From Sphingomonadaceae bacterium (GTDB lineage Bacteria; Pseudomonadota; Alphaproteobacteria; Sphingomonadales; Sphingomonadaceae): a stretch of 60,775 nucleotides of DNA. Positions 53,324-60,775 of the stretch are shown piece after piece (within the stretch, counting starts at the first letter, position 1; every line of letters begins with the position of its first letter). A program made the position numbers and the translations under genes. The notes under the pieces are model-generated. The model saw only the letters and a list, made by a program, of their open reading frames with translations. It did not search any database and was not told the origin of the DNA. The DNA lies in the NCBI GenBank assembly GCA_947477745.1, contig CANJUF010000018.1, positions 1-60,775 of the forward strand, written 5' to 3'.

Positions 53324-55855
53324 TTAAAATTCGACCGTGAGGTCGACGCCGTAGCGACGCGGTTCGATGAAGGTTGCCGCGCCCACGCCAACATTGTTGA
53401 ACGGGAACGAGACTGACTTGTTGTCGAAGATGTTCTTGCCCCACAGCGCCACGGTGGCGTCAAGACCGCCAAGATTGATCTTCTCGATCGCAGCACGGCC
53501 GTTGACCAGCCAGTAGCCCGGGATCGAGTCTGTATAGTGCGGGAAGATTGCCTTGGCACCCGCATAGGGGAGTGCCAGGACTCTGGATGTATAGTTGCCC
53601 TGGATACGCGCGGTGAAGGTCGCCTCATCCCAGATCGGCTGCGAAGTGTACTGCACATAGGCATTGGCAGTCCACTTCGGACGCAGTGTAAGACGATAGG
53701 CGCTATCCGGTGATCCCGGCGGCAGAAGATTCGCCGTCTTCAGCAGTTCCGGGATCTTGGTGGCCTTCGTGTCGGTGTAGGACAGGCTGCCGCCCAGCAC
53801 GACACCGTCGGTCGGTGCCGCAGTGACTTCAAGCTCGAAGCCCTTGGCTTCGAGGTCGCCCTGAATAAACACGAACGTTCCCAGTGCGTCTCTGATCCGT
53901 GCGTCAGGAACGAGAAGTGCAAGCTCTGCCTGGGGGAACACGTTGCCGCCCTGCGGGGTCTGGTTGTTCGTGTACTTGGCCCAGAACACCGAAAGGTTTG
54001 TGCGCAGACGGCGATTCAGCAAGTCGGCCTTCACGCCGAGTTCACCCGACTTGGCGGTTTCCGGAACAAACTCGATCGGTCCGACCTTTCCGCCCGACAC
54101 ATAGGCGGTCGAGTATTTTGCATAGACGAGGATGTCGTCATTCGGACGGAAGTTCGCACCGACAAGGTAATTGAACTTGTTGTCCTTGTAGTTGAACGTG
54201 GAGGTGATCAGCGGGCAGGTCAGGCGACCGGCCGATGTGGTGATCGTCGCCGGACAGGTCGCCGTGGTCAGCGAACTGAGCTGAGCAAGCTTCTTGTCAT
54301 TGGTGTATCGACCGCCGACGACAATATCGAGCTGCGGGGTGACGTGGAATTCGCCTTGCGCGTAGCCGGCAATCGACTTGGCTTCGTTGTGACCGACGCC
54401 CGGCAGATACGGGATGGCGTTACCAACGGGAAGGTTCGTAAACCGCACGGTGTTCTGCATGCCGTGTTCGTTGTTGTTATCCGTGCCCTTGAAGTAGACA
54501 GCACCGAGAGTGAGCGTCAGGAAATCGGAATCGTAGTTGACCTGCAGCTCGTTGCTGTACTGTCGTGTGCGTGATACCGGGCCCGAACCAAAGAACACGT
54601 AGTTCCTGCCGACTTCCCCGTTTGCAATGGCCTGCTGGGTTGCTGCTGGAAGCCCGGCGAAAGCTGGACTACTCAGTGCCGAAAGTGTTATGAATTCATC
54701 GGTGGCGGAAGCCGGGAATGGCAGGGCATCGATGCCAAGCAGCGAAACCGTCGACCTAACCTGAGACGAGCGGAAGGCCGCGATGTTCTTGATCGCGATC
54801 TGGTCATTGACCTGGAAATCGATCGTCAGGTTATGGCCTTCCTGAAACTGTATCAAATCGGTGTTGTACGAGTTCCAGACCGAGTCCGGGCGGGTGTTCG
54901 GTTTTGCCAGCGTCAAGCCGTTCGCGATCGAGCCATCGACGATGGCCTTGAGCAAATTGCCGAACGGCGCACCAAGTCCCGCTCGTGGGTTCGCAAAATC
55001 ATAGCCAAAAATGCCAACCGCACCGGCCGTTTCCGTGGAGTCGTTGCGGTCAAACTTGTAAATCGCCCTGAAAACGCCGCTCTCGAATTTCACCGCAGCG
55101 AAGATCGAATCGGAATCCTTGCCGCCCAGCCATGGAGCCGTCTTGACGAATTCCTTATACTTGAGTGCGTTGGCGCTGCGGTCAAATGTCGTCACCGGGC
55201 CGTTGTTTTTCGTGTGGCCGCGATACTTGTTCTTGACGTAGCTGAAATAGGCGCTGAGCGGGCCAAGTTCGGGAGTATGCGCGGTCAGCTCATAGCGATA
55301 GCCGTCATGGTTGGCCATCGAGACGCTGGCCTTGACATGGCCTTCGCCCATGGGATTTTGCGTTGTGATGCTGACCGCGCCGGCGGTGGCGTTACGGCCG
55401 AACAGCGTGCCCTGCGGGCCGCGAAGCATTTCGATCCGCTCCACGTTCGGCAGGTCGAAGATCGAGCCGCGCGGTGAGGAGAGGTAAACGCCGTCGAGAT
55501 ACATCGAGACCTGCTTGTCCGAACCCGGAACAACGCCGTAGCTGATGGCACCACGAACGGAGAACGTTGGGATCGACGAGCTGCCGAGCGAGGGGCGCAC
55601 GGTCACGCCCGGCGCCATGGCGCTGAGGTCGATGACGTTGGTCACGCGGTTGGCGGCAAGCGATTCGCCGGTGACGGCGGAAACCGCGATCGGAACATCC
55701 TGAAGGCTCTGCTCGCGCTTCTGGGCGGTAACGATGATCTCCTGAAGGCCGCTGACCTCTTCTGCATCCTGCGCGAAGGCAGGCGTTGTCAGCAAAATCG
55801 CCGTCAGCGATGTGCCAGCAAGGTAACGAATACGAGCATAGCGTGAAACGAACAT
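53324..55855 (-). CDS. TonB-dependent receptor (843 residues)
   Basis: An outer-membrane receptor with a signal peptide (to about residue 28, PAFAQ), the plug signature EIIVTAQKREQSLQDVPIAV common in sphingomonad receptors, and a barrel ending with a phenylalanine-type C-terminus (GVDLTVEF). Large members of this kind take up complex hydrophobic or plant-derived compounds; the ligand is unknown. A GGAGG Shine-Dalgarno lies 8 bases before the ATG, and a small CCGG-type inverted repeat (55874-55888) lies upstream. It probably precedes the chimeric dioxygenase gene on one transcript. GC is lower than in the core genes. Confidence 0.92.
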   Translation of the reverse strand: MFVSRYARIRYLAGTSLTAILLTTPAFAQDAEEVSGLQEIIVTAQKREQSLQDVPIAVSAVTGESLAANRVTNVIDLSAMAPGVTVRPSLGSSSIPTFSVRGAISYGVVPGSDKQVSMYLDGVYLSSPRGSIFDLPNVERIEMLRGPQGTLFGRNATAGAVSITTQNPMGEGHVKASVSMANHDGYRYELTAHTPELGPLSAYFSYVKNKYRGHTKNNGPVTTFDRSANALKYKEFVKTAPWLGGKDSDSIFAAVKFESGVFRAIYKFDRNDSTETAGAVGIFGYDFANPRAGLGAPFGNLLKAIVDGSIANGLTLAKPNTRPDSVWNSYNTDLIQFQEGHNLTIDFQVNDQIAIKNIAAFRSSQVRSTVSLLGIDALPFPASATDEFITLSALSSPAFAGLPAATQQAIANGEVGRNYVFFGSGPVSRTRQYSNELQVNYDSDFLTLTLGAVYFKGTDNNNEHGMQNTVRFTNLPVGNAIPYLPGVGHNEAKSIAGYAQGEFHVTPQLDIVVGGRYTNDKKLAQLSSLTTATCPATITTSAGRLTCPLITSTFNYKDNKFNYLVGANFRPNDDILVYAKYSTAYVSGGKVGPIEFVPETAKSGELGVKADLLNRRLRTNLSVFWAKYTNNQTPQGGNVFPQAELALLVPDARIRDALGTFVFIQGDLEAKGFELEVTAAPTDGVVLGGSLSYTDTKATKIPELLKTANLLPPGSPDSAYRLTLRPKWTANAYVQYTSQPIWDEATFTARIQGNYTSRVLALPYAGAKAIFPHYTDSIPGYWLVNGRAAIEKINLGGLDATVALWGKNIFDNKSVSFPFNNVGVGAATFIEPRRYGVDLTVEF

Positions 55856-56249
55856 CGAATATCCTCCCTGTATTCCGGTTTTTCCGGATTGATCCCGAAC
55901 AATATTGAAGATCAGGTTGGGCTATCACACTTCGCCTTGGCCACTGTCCAATGTGTTTCAAGCGCACAATCAATCGCCTAATCGCATGGCAGCAACCAAG
56001 CTGATGTCCCAGACCGACAAAGCTCTGCAAGTGCCGCCAAACTGCGTACGTCCTGACTTACGTGGGGGATTTCCAAGAGGCTGAAAGCCTGAAGCTATGG
56101 CGATCTGGTTGTGGAGGGTGAAGCCATGGGATCAGCGGTCGGCCTGTGAGCCTGATCCGAAACTAAGTTGAGTATTGTCAGTTGGTTAGATTGACGCCGC
56201 GCCCGATCATTGATTCTGGGATTTTGCAGCAAACTTCCGGAGTTCGACA
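55856..56249. other. Intergenic region, no gene seen
   Basis: About 390 bases separate the receptor promoter from the transposase relic. It contains the small inverted repeat near 55874-55888 and a GAGCCTGATCCG stretch near 56148 that could be a decayed insertion-sequence end, but no matching partner was found. No open frame with coding character is apparent. Confidence 0.5.
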
Positions 56250-56580
56250 AGGTGGACCGAAAACGCTCGCGCGTATCATGCCCGCGGGGGACAGGCTTTG
56301 CTAGGCGATTTGACCGACGGCGAGTGGGCGGTGCTGGAGCCGTTCTTTCCGCCGCCGTCGTTTGTGGGCTGGCCCCGCAAATGGCCGAGGCGGCGGGCTG
56401 CCGTGGCGGATGTTGCCGCCGTGCTTCCTGCCTGTCTCAATGGTACGGCGTTGGTTCTACCTGTGGCGCGACAATGGCCTGTGGTGAGGCCTCAACCATC
56501 ACCTGGCGATGACCTCTCGCGCGAGATGCACGGCTCACCGCCCGGCCCGACCTCGGTTTATTCGAGGCACCTGTCTATCG
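56250..56580 (+). pseudogene. IS5-family transposase remnant
   Basis: The first frame reads GDLTDGEWAVLEPFFPPPS, then RKWP, a clear IS5-type transposase N-terminus. The start codon has become AGG (56250). A deletion removes about 20 residues, after which another frame reads GLPWRMLPP, then RRWFYLWRDNGLW and a premature TGA. The catalytic DDE part is absent. It is a dead relic and shows earlier IS activity in this island. Confidence 0.8.
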
Positions 56581-56734
56581 CCTGTTAGACGACCCGCGAG
56601 AGAGTAGTGGCTGACAGAGCCATTGCGGATCAGCCGGGTTTCAATGACCTTGACCGCATGCATGGCCCGGTGAAAACACTGTGCTGTCGCCCCATGTTTA
56701 GCCAGAGTTTCGTTTGGCTTGCCGTACTGCGCAA

Positions 56735-57079
56735 TCAGAGCAATCCGCCCAACGCGGACGATGCATAGAGACTGTCATTGTATTCCTTGGAAAGGACAAT
56801 TTTCCCGTCATTGATGATGAAAAGAAAATGATAGGTGTTTTGGTAAACCTTCCCATTTTTGAGTGGTATGTTTGCCTCTGCCTCAACCGCAACGCGATTA
56901 CCTTCAGCCGTCATTCCCACGATCTTCATTTCGCCTTTTCCAGCGCGGGCTTCATTAAATTTCAGGAGGATATTCTCGAAGGTCGCGCGGTCCATCATCC
57001 CTCCACCGGGCACCCACCATTGAGCGTCGGACGATACCAGCGTCGTGTCGAGCCTTCCTTCGGACAAACAATCGATCAT
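56735..57079 (-). CDS. NTF2/SnoaL-like protein, start uncertain
   Basis: A 114-residue NTF2-fold protein (VSSDAQWWVPGGG, then FLFIINDGKIVLSKEYND near the C-terminus), similar to limonene-epoxide-hydrolase/SnoaL-like members that bind small hydrophobic ligands. The reading frame continues upstream with SVDENKKIATR, as a normal N-terminus would, but the codon where ATG is expected is ATA. The ATG at 57079 gives a slightly truncated protein. The start may have been lost, or translation may begin internally. It lies alone between the IS relic and the TetR gene. Confidence 0.7.
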   Translation of the reverse strand: MIDCLSEGRLDTTLVSSDAQWWVPGGGMMDRATFENILLKFNEARAGKGEMKIVGMTAEGNRVAVEAEANIPLKNGKVYQNTYHFLFIINDGKIVLSKEYNDSLYASSALGGLL

Positions 57080-57317
57080 GCGGGTCGCAATTTTCTTGTT
57101 CTCGTCGACACTTATAGTAGGGTAAGCCGCTTCGATCAGTGCCGAAGCGCAATGTGCTGTTGCTCGTATTTAGAGTACAGTCCAGTCGAGTTTGCATTAA
57201 AAGTGGATGCTCGGGACTGTGATCTGCGCCAAATGTCCTGACGACGGACAATCACGGCAAAGCGCACGTCGAATTAGTCCAGCCGTCAACGATCATGCGC
57301 CAGCGACGAGCAGAGCT

Positions 57318-57998
57318 CTAGCGATCTGGATGCGTCAGCAACATCAGCCAGTCGGTCATAATGGCTTCAAGGTGCTCTCGGGCGAACCATTCCTCTCCGA
57401 TGGCAATGAAGTCGCTGCGCTCGATTAGGGTGGCGACAAATAGGTGTGCCTTGGCCGCCGCCAAGCCGTCGGGATGCTCCGTCGCTGCAGAGAAAATGGG
57501 CGCAACACCTGCCAGCGAACAGACTATCTGTGTAATCATTTCCGCCAGGATCTGGCGGTAGGCCGGTTCGGTGGACATCAGTTCCACGTAGGCTCGTTCG
57601 TATTCGCGCCCGACATGGTGATCTATAACCGACTGGACCCAGACGAGGACCGATTGCCCGTCGGCCAGATCGTAATCGCAGAGCTTGCGCCAGACCTCCA
57701 GCGTGTCCGCAGCCGATGCCTGCATAAAGTCGAGGGCCAGATCGTATTTCGAGGAGAAGTGCCGATATAGTGTTTGCCGGGTTACGCCCGCCTCGCGAGC
57801 CAGTTCCTCCATCGTGACGGCAATGTATCCCTTGTTGACGAACACCGTTCTCGCCGCACTGCGAATGCGCGTGAGGCTTTCGTCGTTTCGCTGGCGCGCA
57901 TGGCGTTTCAAGCCCGAGGTCTTGCGATCGTTCGCGCTCGCCGACGCTGTCACGCTGGTGTCTATCTCCATGATGCGTTGGTTGCGAACATCGGCCAT
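57318..57998 (-). CDS. TetR-family transcriptional regulator
   Basis: A 226-residue regulator with a TetR helix-turn-helix at about residues 60-88 (MEELAREAGVTRQTLYRHF) after an unusually long 40-residue N-terminal extension. The C-terminal domain is all-helical. It is divergent from the P450 gene with 73 bases between, and a TTACAGATGTAA inverted repeat in that gap is a likely operator. Its probable role is repression of the P450-dioxygenase operon until the substrate is present. Confidence 0.9.
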   Translation of the reverse strand: MADVRNQRIMEIDTSVTASASANDRKTSGLKRHARQRNDESLTRIRSAARTVFVNKGYIAVTMEELAREAGVTRQTLYRHFSSKYDLALDFMQASAADTLEVWRKLCDYDLADGQSVLVWVQSVIDHHVGREYERAYVELMSTEPAYRQILAEMITQIVCSLAGVAPIFSAATEHPDGLAAAKAHLFVATLIERSDFIAIGEEWFAREHLEAIMTDWLMLLTHPDR

Positions 57999-58020
57999 CT
58001 TGTAAAGGTCTCATCATATG

Positions 58021-58032
58021 TTACAGATGTAA
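58021..58032. promoter_or_regulatory. Candidate TetR operator
   Basis: TTACAGATGTAA has TTACA/TGTAA inverted arms around GA. It is centred in the gap between the divergent TetR and P450 genes. Confidence 0.45.
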
Positions 58033-58071
58033 TTCATGTCAGGGATTGTTGCTTGGGAATGAGGACGACAC

Positions 58072-59274
58072 GTGGCGCTTGACCAGACAATGATGCTCGA
58101 CCGATCGGTAGTGCAGGACCCCTATCTCTTCTACGATGAGCTTCGGGCGACAGCACCGGTATGGCAGGCTGGTCCGCAGGACATATTCGCCGTCACGAGC
58201 TTCGAATTGCTGGCTGAGGCGGCGCGCCGGATCGAAGATTTCTCATCGGTGATGACAGCGCTGCTCTACAAGGACGAGGACGGCGTTCTCGCCAAGATGG
58301 AAATGCGATTGGGCGACCCGACGCTGGCGGTTGCCGATCCTCCTGCTCACACCGCGCACAAGCAGCTCGTCTTTCCCAAGTTCGTGTCCCAGCGCATGGC
58401 CGTGATCGAGAAAGAGCTGACCGAATTTGCCGAAGCCTGCATCGATCGAACGATTGAACAGGGCAGCTTCGAGTTTATGGAGGAAATCGGGATCGCGGTG
58501 CCGATCCGGGCGATCGCAATGCTGGTCGGCTTTGAGGATAGCAACGACGCGCTTCTTGCGCGCACGGCCTTTCAGCTGGTGGAGCTGACTTCGGCTACAC
58601 GAACCCTTGAGGAAATGGGCCAGATCCAGCTCAACCATGACGAAATCAGGATCTGGATGCAGGACCAGCTCGACAGGCGGCAGGGCGGCGCAAGTGAACA
58701 TGTCCTCGATGCGATTAAGACGGCCGTCGAAACCGGCCAGTTCACCGCTGATCAGGCCATGACGACGATGCTCACGCTGCTGTCGGCCGGGGGCGAATCG
58801 ACGTCCAGTCTGCTCGGCAATTCGGTCCGCATCCTTGCCGAACACCCGGACCTGCGGCGCACGTTGCAAGCGGATTTGTCTAAAATTCCGGCGTTTATTG
58901 AGGAGGCTGGCCGCATCGAATCTCCCTTCCGCAGCCACCTGCGCTCGGTGCCCCGCGATACCCAGCTTGGCGGGGTGCGCATTCCCGCAGGTTCGACGCT
59001 GATGATGATGTGGGGCGCGGCCAACCGCGATCCGGCCAAGTTCGACAATCCCAACACGATCAATTTTGGCCGCAAGTTGCAGCATGTGACGTTCGGACGA
59101 GGCATACATCTGTGTGTGGGCGCGGCGCTGGCAAGGATGGAAGCGCGTATCGTGCTGACGGCACTGCTTAAGCGCGGCTCGTTCCCCGCCCTCGCAACCG
59201 ACGATGCACCTGAGTGGGAATACAGCCTGCAGGTGCGCAGGCACCGGACACTTCCTATGAGCTGGGATACATAG
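58072..59274 (+). CDS. Cytochrome P450
   Basis: A 400-residue soluble bacterial P450. The I-helix oxygen motif is SAGGEST near residue 240, ExxR is Glu-Ala-Gly-Arg near 279, and the heme ligand is Cys348 in FGRGIHLCVGAALA. It inserts oxygen into an unidentified substrate and needs a ferredoxin and reductase, neither of which is in the window. The GTG at 58072 follows a GAGGA Shine-Dalgarno by 7 bases. The dioxygenase gene follows after 80 bases in the same direction. Confidence 0.95.
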   Translation: MALDQTMMLDRSVVQDPYLFYDELRATAPVWQAGPQDIFAVTSFELLAEAARRIEDFSSVMTALLYKDEDGVLAKMEMRLGDPTLAVADPPAHTAHKQLVFPKFVSQRMAVIEKELTEFAEACIDRTIEQGSFEFMEEIGIAVPIRAIAMLVGFEDSNDALLARTAFQLVELTSATRTLEEMGQIQLNHDEIRIWMQDQLDRRQGGASEHVLDAIKTAVETGQFTADQAMTTMLTLLSAGGESTSSLLGNSVRILAEHPDLRRTLQADLSKIPAFIEEAGRIESPFRSHLRSVPRDTQLGGVRIPAGSTLMMMWGAANRDPAKFDNPNTINFGRKLQHVTFGRGIHLCVGAALARMEARIVLTALLKRGSFPALATDDAPEWEYSLQVRRHRTLPMSWDT

Positions 59275-59353
59275 CGGTGCCTGTGTATTGAATGCTCATT
59301 CTTGATACGTCCTGGGCGAGTGCAGAACATTCGGAGCGGTGAGGAGTATCGCT

Positions 59354-60307
59354 GTGGCAACCAATATCGAACAACCAGTTGGAAAAACGCTTCCAAGGCT
59401 GAATGCCCGCGAGGAGTTTACGGGACTGTTCTTGCCGTCCGACGGCCATGACGATGCGTCCGTGCGCGTTGTGGCCGAGATCATAGCACTTGGTCTGGAG
59501 CGAAATGCCTGGGAACTCGATAATCTGGGTTATACCGTGCTTGCGCCGCATCAGGTTGGTGCTGGCGACCTTGCAGACCGACTTCGGGAAAAACTCCTGG
59601 ATTTTGCCGAGGGCGATCTGGGCTTCCGGCCCGATCTGGAAAACGGCGATCAGATCAAAGCGGAAGTAACGGCGATCGGGCGAGGCCATTTCATGCCTGC
59701 CGTGATGTTCAAAGACGCCTTGTTCGAACATGCGTTGATGACGCGCAGTGTGCTTGCGCTGATGACCTATCTTCTGGGCGAGAACTGCATCCTCAGCAGC
59801 AACAGCGCGATGCTCAAGGTTCGCGCGCCTGAACAGCTGGAACTGCACACTGACATGGTTGGTCAGCCAGCGCCTTTCCCGCCCTACGCACAGGTTGCCA
59901 ACGCGACCTGGGCACTGACTGACTATTCACCTGATAACGGCGCGATCAAGTTTGTGCCGGGGAGCCACAAGCTTGCACGGCATCCGTCCGTTGGCGAGGC
60001 GCTGGACGACTCCTCAGCCATCACGATCACGGCACCCGCAGGATCAGTCATCATCTGGAACGGCAATACCTGGCATGGCGCTGCGCCGCGCAACAACCCG
60101 GGCGGCCGCCTCTCGCTGATATTCCTGTTCTGCCGCTGGTATCTGATGCCGCAGATGATGCACCGTCAGTGGATTTCCGAGGAAGCACTGGCTCGGAACG
60201 ACGATCGCTTCACTGTGCTGATGGGCAAGCGGTCGCCTTACTCTGGCTTGGATTCGGACGGCCGGCCGGTTGACTTTACGCTTGGCCAGGCGAGCCAGTT
60301 CGCGTGA
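59354..60307 (+). CDS. PhyH-type Fe(II)/2-oxoglutarate dioxygenase
   Basis: A 317-residue phytanoyl-CoA-dioxygenase-like enzyme. Iron ligands are His165-x-Asp167 (ELHTDMVG) and His241 (TWHGAAP); the 2-oxoglutarate-binding Arg is Arg252 (GGRLSL). It is a paralogue of the dioxygenase part of the chimera at 51823, with about 23 differences over some 300 residues, and lies in the opposite orientation. Homology stops at TLGQ, after which this copy ends in five residues. The start is GTG at 59354 after a GAGGAG; the GTG at 59339 is an alternative. It probably acts after the P450 on the same substrate. Confidence 0.9.
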   Translation: MATNIEQPVGKTLPRLNAREEFTGLFLPSDGHDDASVRVVAEIIALGLERNAWELDNLGYTVLAPHQVGAGDLADRLREKLLDFAEGDLGFRPDLENGDQIKAEVTAIGRGHFMPAVMFKDALFEHALMTRSVLALMTYLLGENCILSSNSAMLKVRAPEQLELHTDMVGQPAPFPPYAQVANATWALTDYSPDNGAIKFVPGSHKLARHPSVGEALDDSSAITITAPAGSVIIWNGNTWHGAAPRNNPGGRLSLIFLFCRWYLMPQMMHRQWISEEALARNDDRFTVLMGKRSPYSGLDSDGRPVDFTLGQASQFA

Positions 60308-60392
60308 ATACCAATCGAGTCATGATGGAAATTGGGCTTAACGCTGTGCGAGTGCCGACCATTGTCGGGCAAAAATCAAGAGAGACACCACT

Positions 60393-60659
60393 TTGAAAAT
60401 CGATAGATCACATACTGTCAGCGAAGCAGTTGCTTCGCGCCGATCAGTGCGCGCCTTCCTCGACAAGCCGGTGGACAGGGACGTATTGGTCAGGGTGCTG
60501 GACAAGGCGCGCCGCGCTCCGTCGGGTGGCAATGTCCAGCCGTGGCATGGCGTGGTTGTGGGGGGCGAAGCGCTCAGGTCGTTGATCGCGACAGTCGCGG
60601 CGAAGATGAGCGAAGGCAGCCCCGAATGTTCCCCGTCAGCACCTATGGCCCAGATTTGA
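60393..60659 (+). pseudogene. Nitroreductase, truncated beside an IS3 element
   Basis: An 88-residue reading frame with the N-terminal half of an FMN nitroreductase (ASRRSVRAFLDKPVD and RRAPSGGNVQPWHG, the latter in the FMN site). Full-length members are about 200 residues. The frame ends just before the IS3-type element, so the 3' part is displaced or lost beyond the window. It is the third gene of the P450-dioxygenase string. The start is a TTG at 60393 with a weak AGAGAG upstream. Confidence 0.8.
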
Positions 60660-60673
60660 GGTTGTGATTTAAG

Positions 60674-60728
60674 GAGGATTTGGGTCTCGTCGTAGTGACG
60701 AAGGAACGAAGATGAGACCCAAATCCTC
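60674..60728. repeat. 15-base inverted repeat over the IS3 transposase start
   Basis: GAGGATTTGGGTCTC (60674-60688) is the exact reverse complement of 60714-60728, with a 25-base spacer. The second arm begins in the transposase start codon and the likely Shine-Dalgarno (AAGGAACG) lies in the loop. Confidence 0.75.
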
Positions 60729-60775
60729 AAGCGCCAAAAAGCCTGCCGAGCAGGTGGTGAAAGACATCCGCCGGG
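60712..60775 (+). mobile_element. IS3-family transposase OrfA, 5' end only
   Basis: The ATG at 60712 opens a frame beginning MRPKSSSAKK and then PAEQVVKDIRR, typical of the OrfA (helix-turn-helix) protein of some IS3-family elements. Only 21 codons are visible; the rest of the element lies beyond the window. Its left end is somewhere between about 60640 and 60674 but cannot be fixed without the right end. Confidence 0.7.

Overview
The window is GC-rich, densely coded DNA from an alphaproteobacterium, most likely a member of the Sphingomonadales (Novosphingobium/Erythrobacter-like). This rests on the protein families present (several large TonB-dependent receptors, a class I PHA synthase with an AKP-rich phasin, LptF/LptG, a LolA-like protein, MAPEG, BKACE) and on the high-GC codon use. 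The species call is an inference, because no rRNA gene is present.

Layout. 1-16 kb is core metabolism and envelope: glycerol kinase (cut by the window start), an MBL hydrolase, a DUF4230 protein, NadA, an EamA transporter, TerC, a secreted beta-helix protein, RibA/XthA, a LolA-like carrier, ribosomal protein L33, UppP, an M13 peptidase and an MsbA-type ABC exporter. A candidate small RNA with a strong terminator lies downstream of lolA. 16-30 kb carries PHA depolymerase, an L,D-transpeptidase-like protein, a TetR regulator, molybdo-hydroxylase accessory genes (XdhC, a MobA-like transferase and an orphan 2Fe-2S subunit), YqgE, a FAH hydrolase, two TonB receptors (one behind a Fur-like box), an ArsC-like protein, a PmtA-like methyltransferase, LipB and a lipoprotein. 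30-38 kb holds an acyl/CoA catabolic patch (enoyl-CoA hydratase, SDR, amidohydrolase, BKACE) and LptG/LptF. 38-42 kb is ClpS, phasin and PHA synthase. PhaZ and the phasin share a TTGTGCAnTGCA operator-like motif, which looks like a PhaR regulon. 42-51.5 kb contains an aminotransferase, a frameshifted response-regulator-like gene, an NTF2 protein, and a compact formaldehyde-to-CO2 operon: glutathione-dependent formaldehyde dehydrogenase, a VOC protein, fdsGB, mobA, fdsA, fdsD.

At 51.7 kb a tRNA-Cys gene marks the edge of a lower-GC accessory island that runs to the end of the window. Its first ORF is a chimera: a phytanoyl-CoA-dioxygenase-like protein fused in frame to the C-terminal half of a tyrosine integrase, with its stop codon only about 40 bases from the tRNA. 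The island continues with a large TonB receptor, an IS5-type transposase relic, an NTF2-like gene, a TetR regulator divergent from a cytochrome P450, a second and inverted paralogue of the dioxygenase (about 92 percent identical by eye), and a nitroreductase cut off next to an IS3-family element that continues beyond the window. Together the island reads as an acquired and partly decayed oxidative catabolic cluster of unknown substrate. It is the most novel part of the window.
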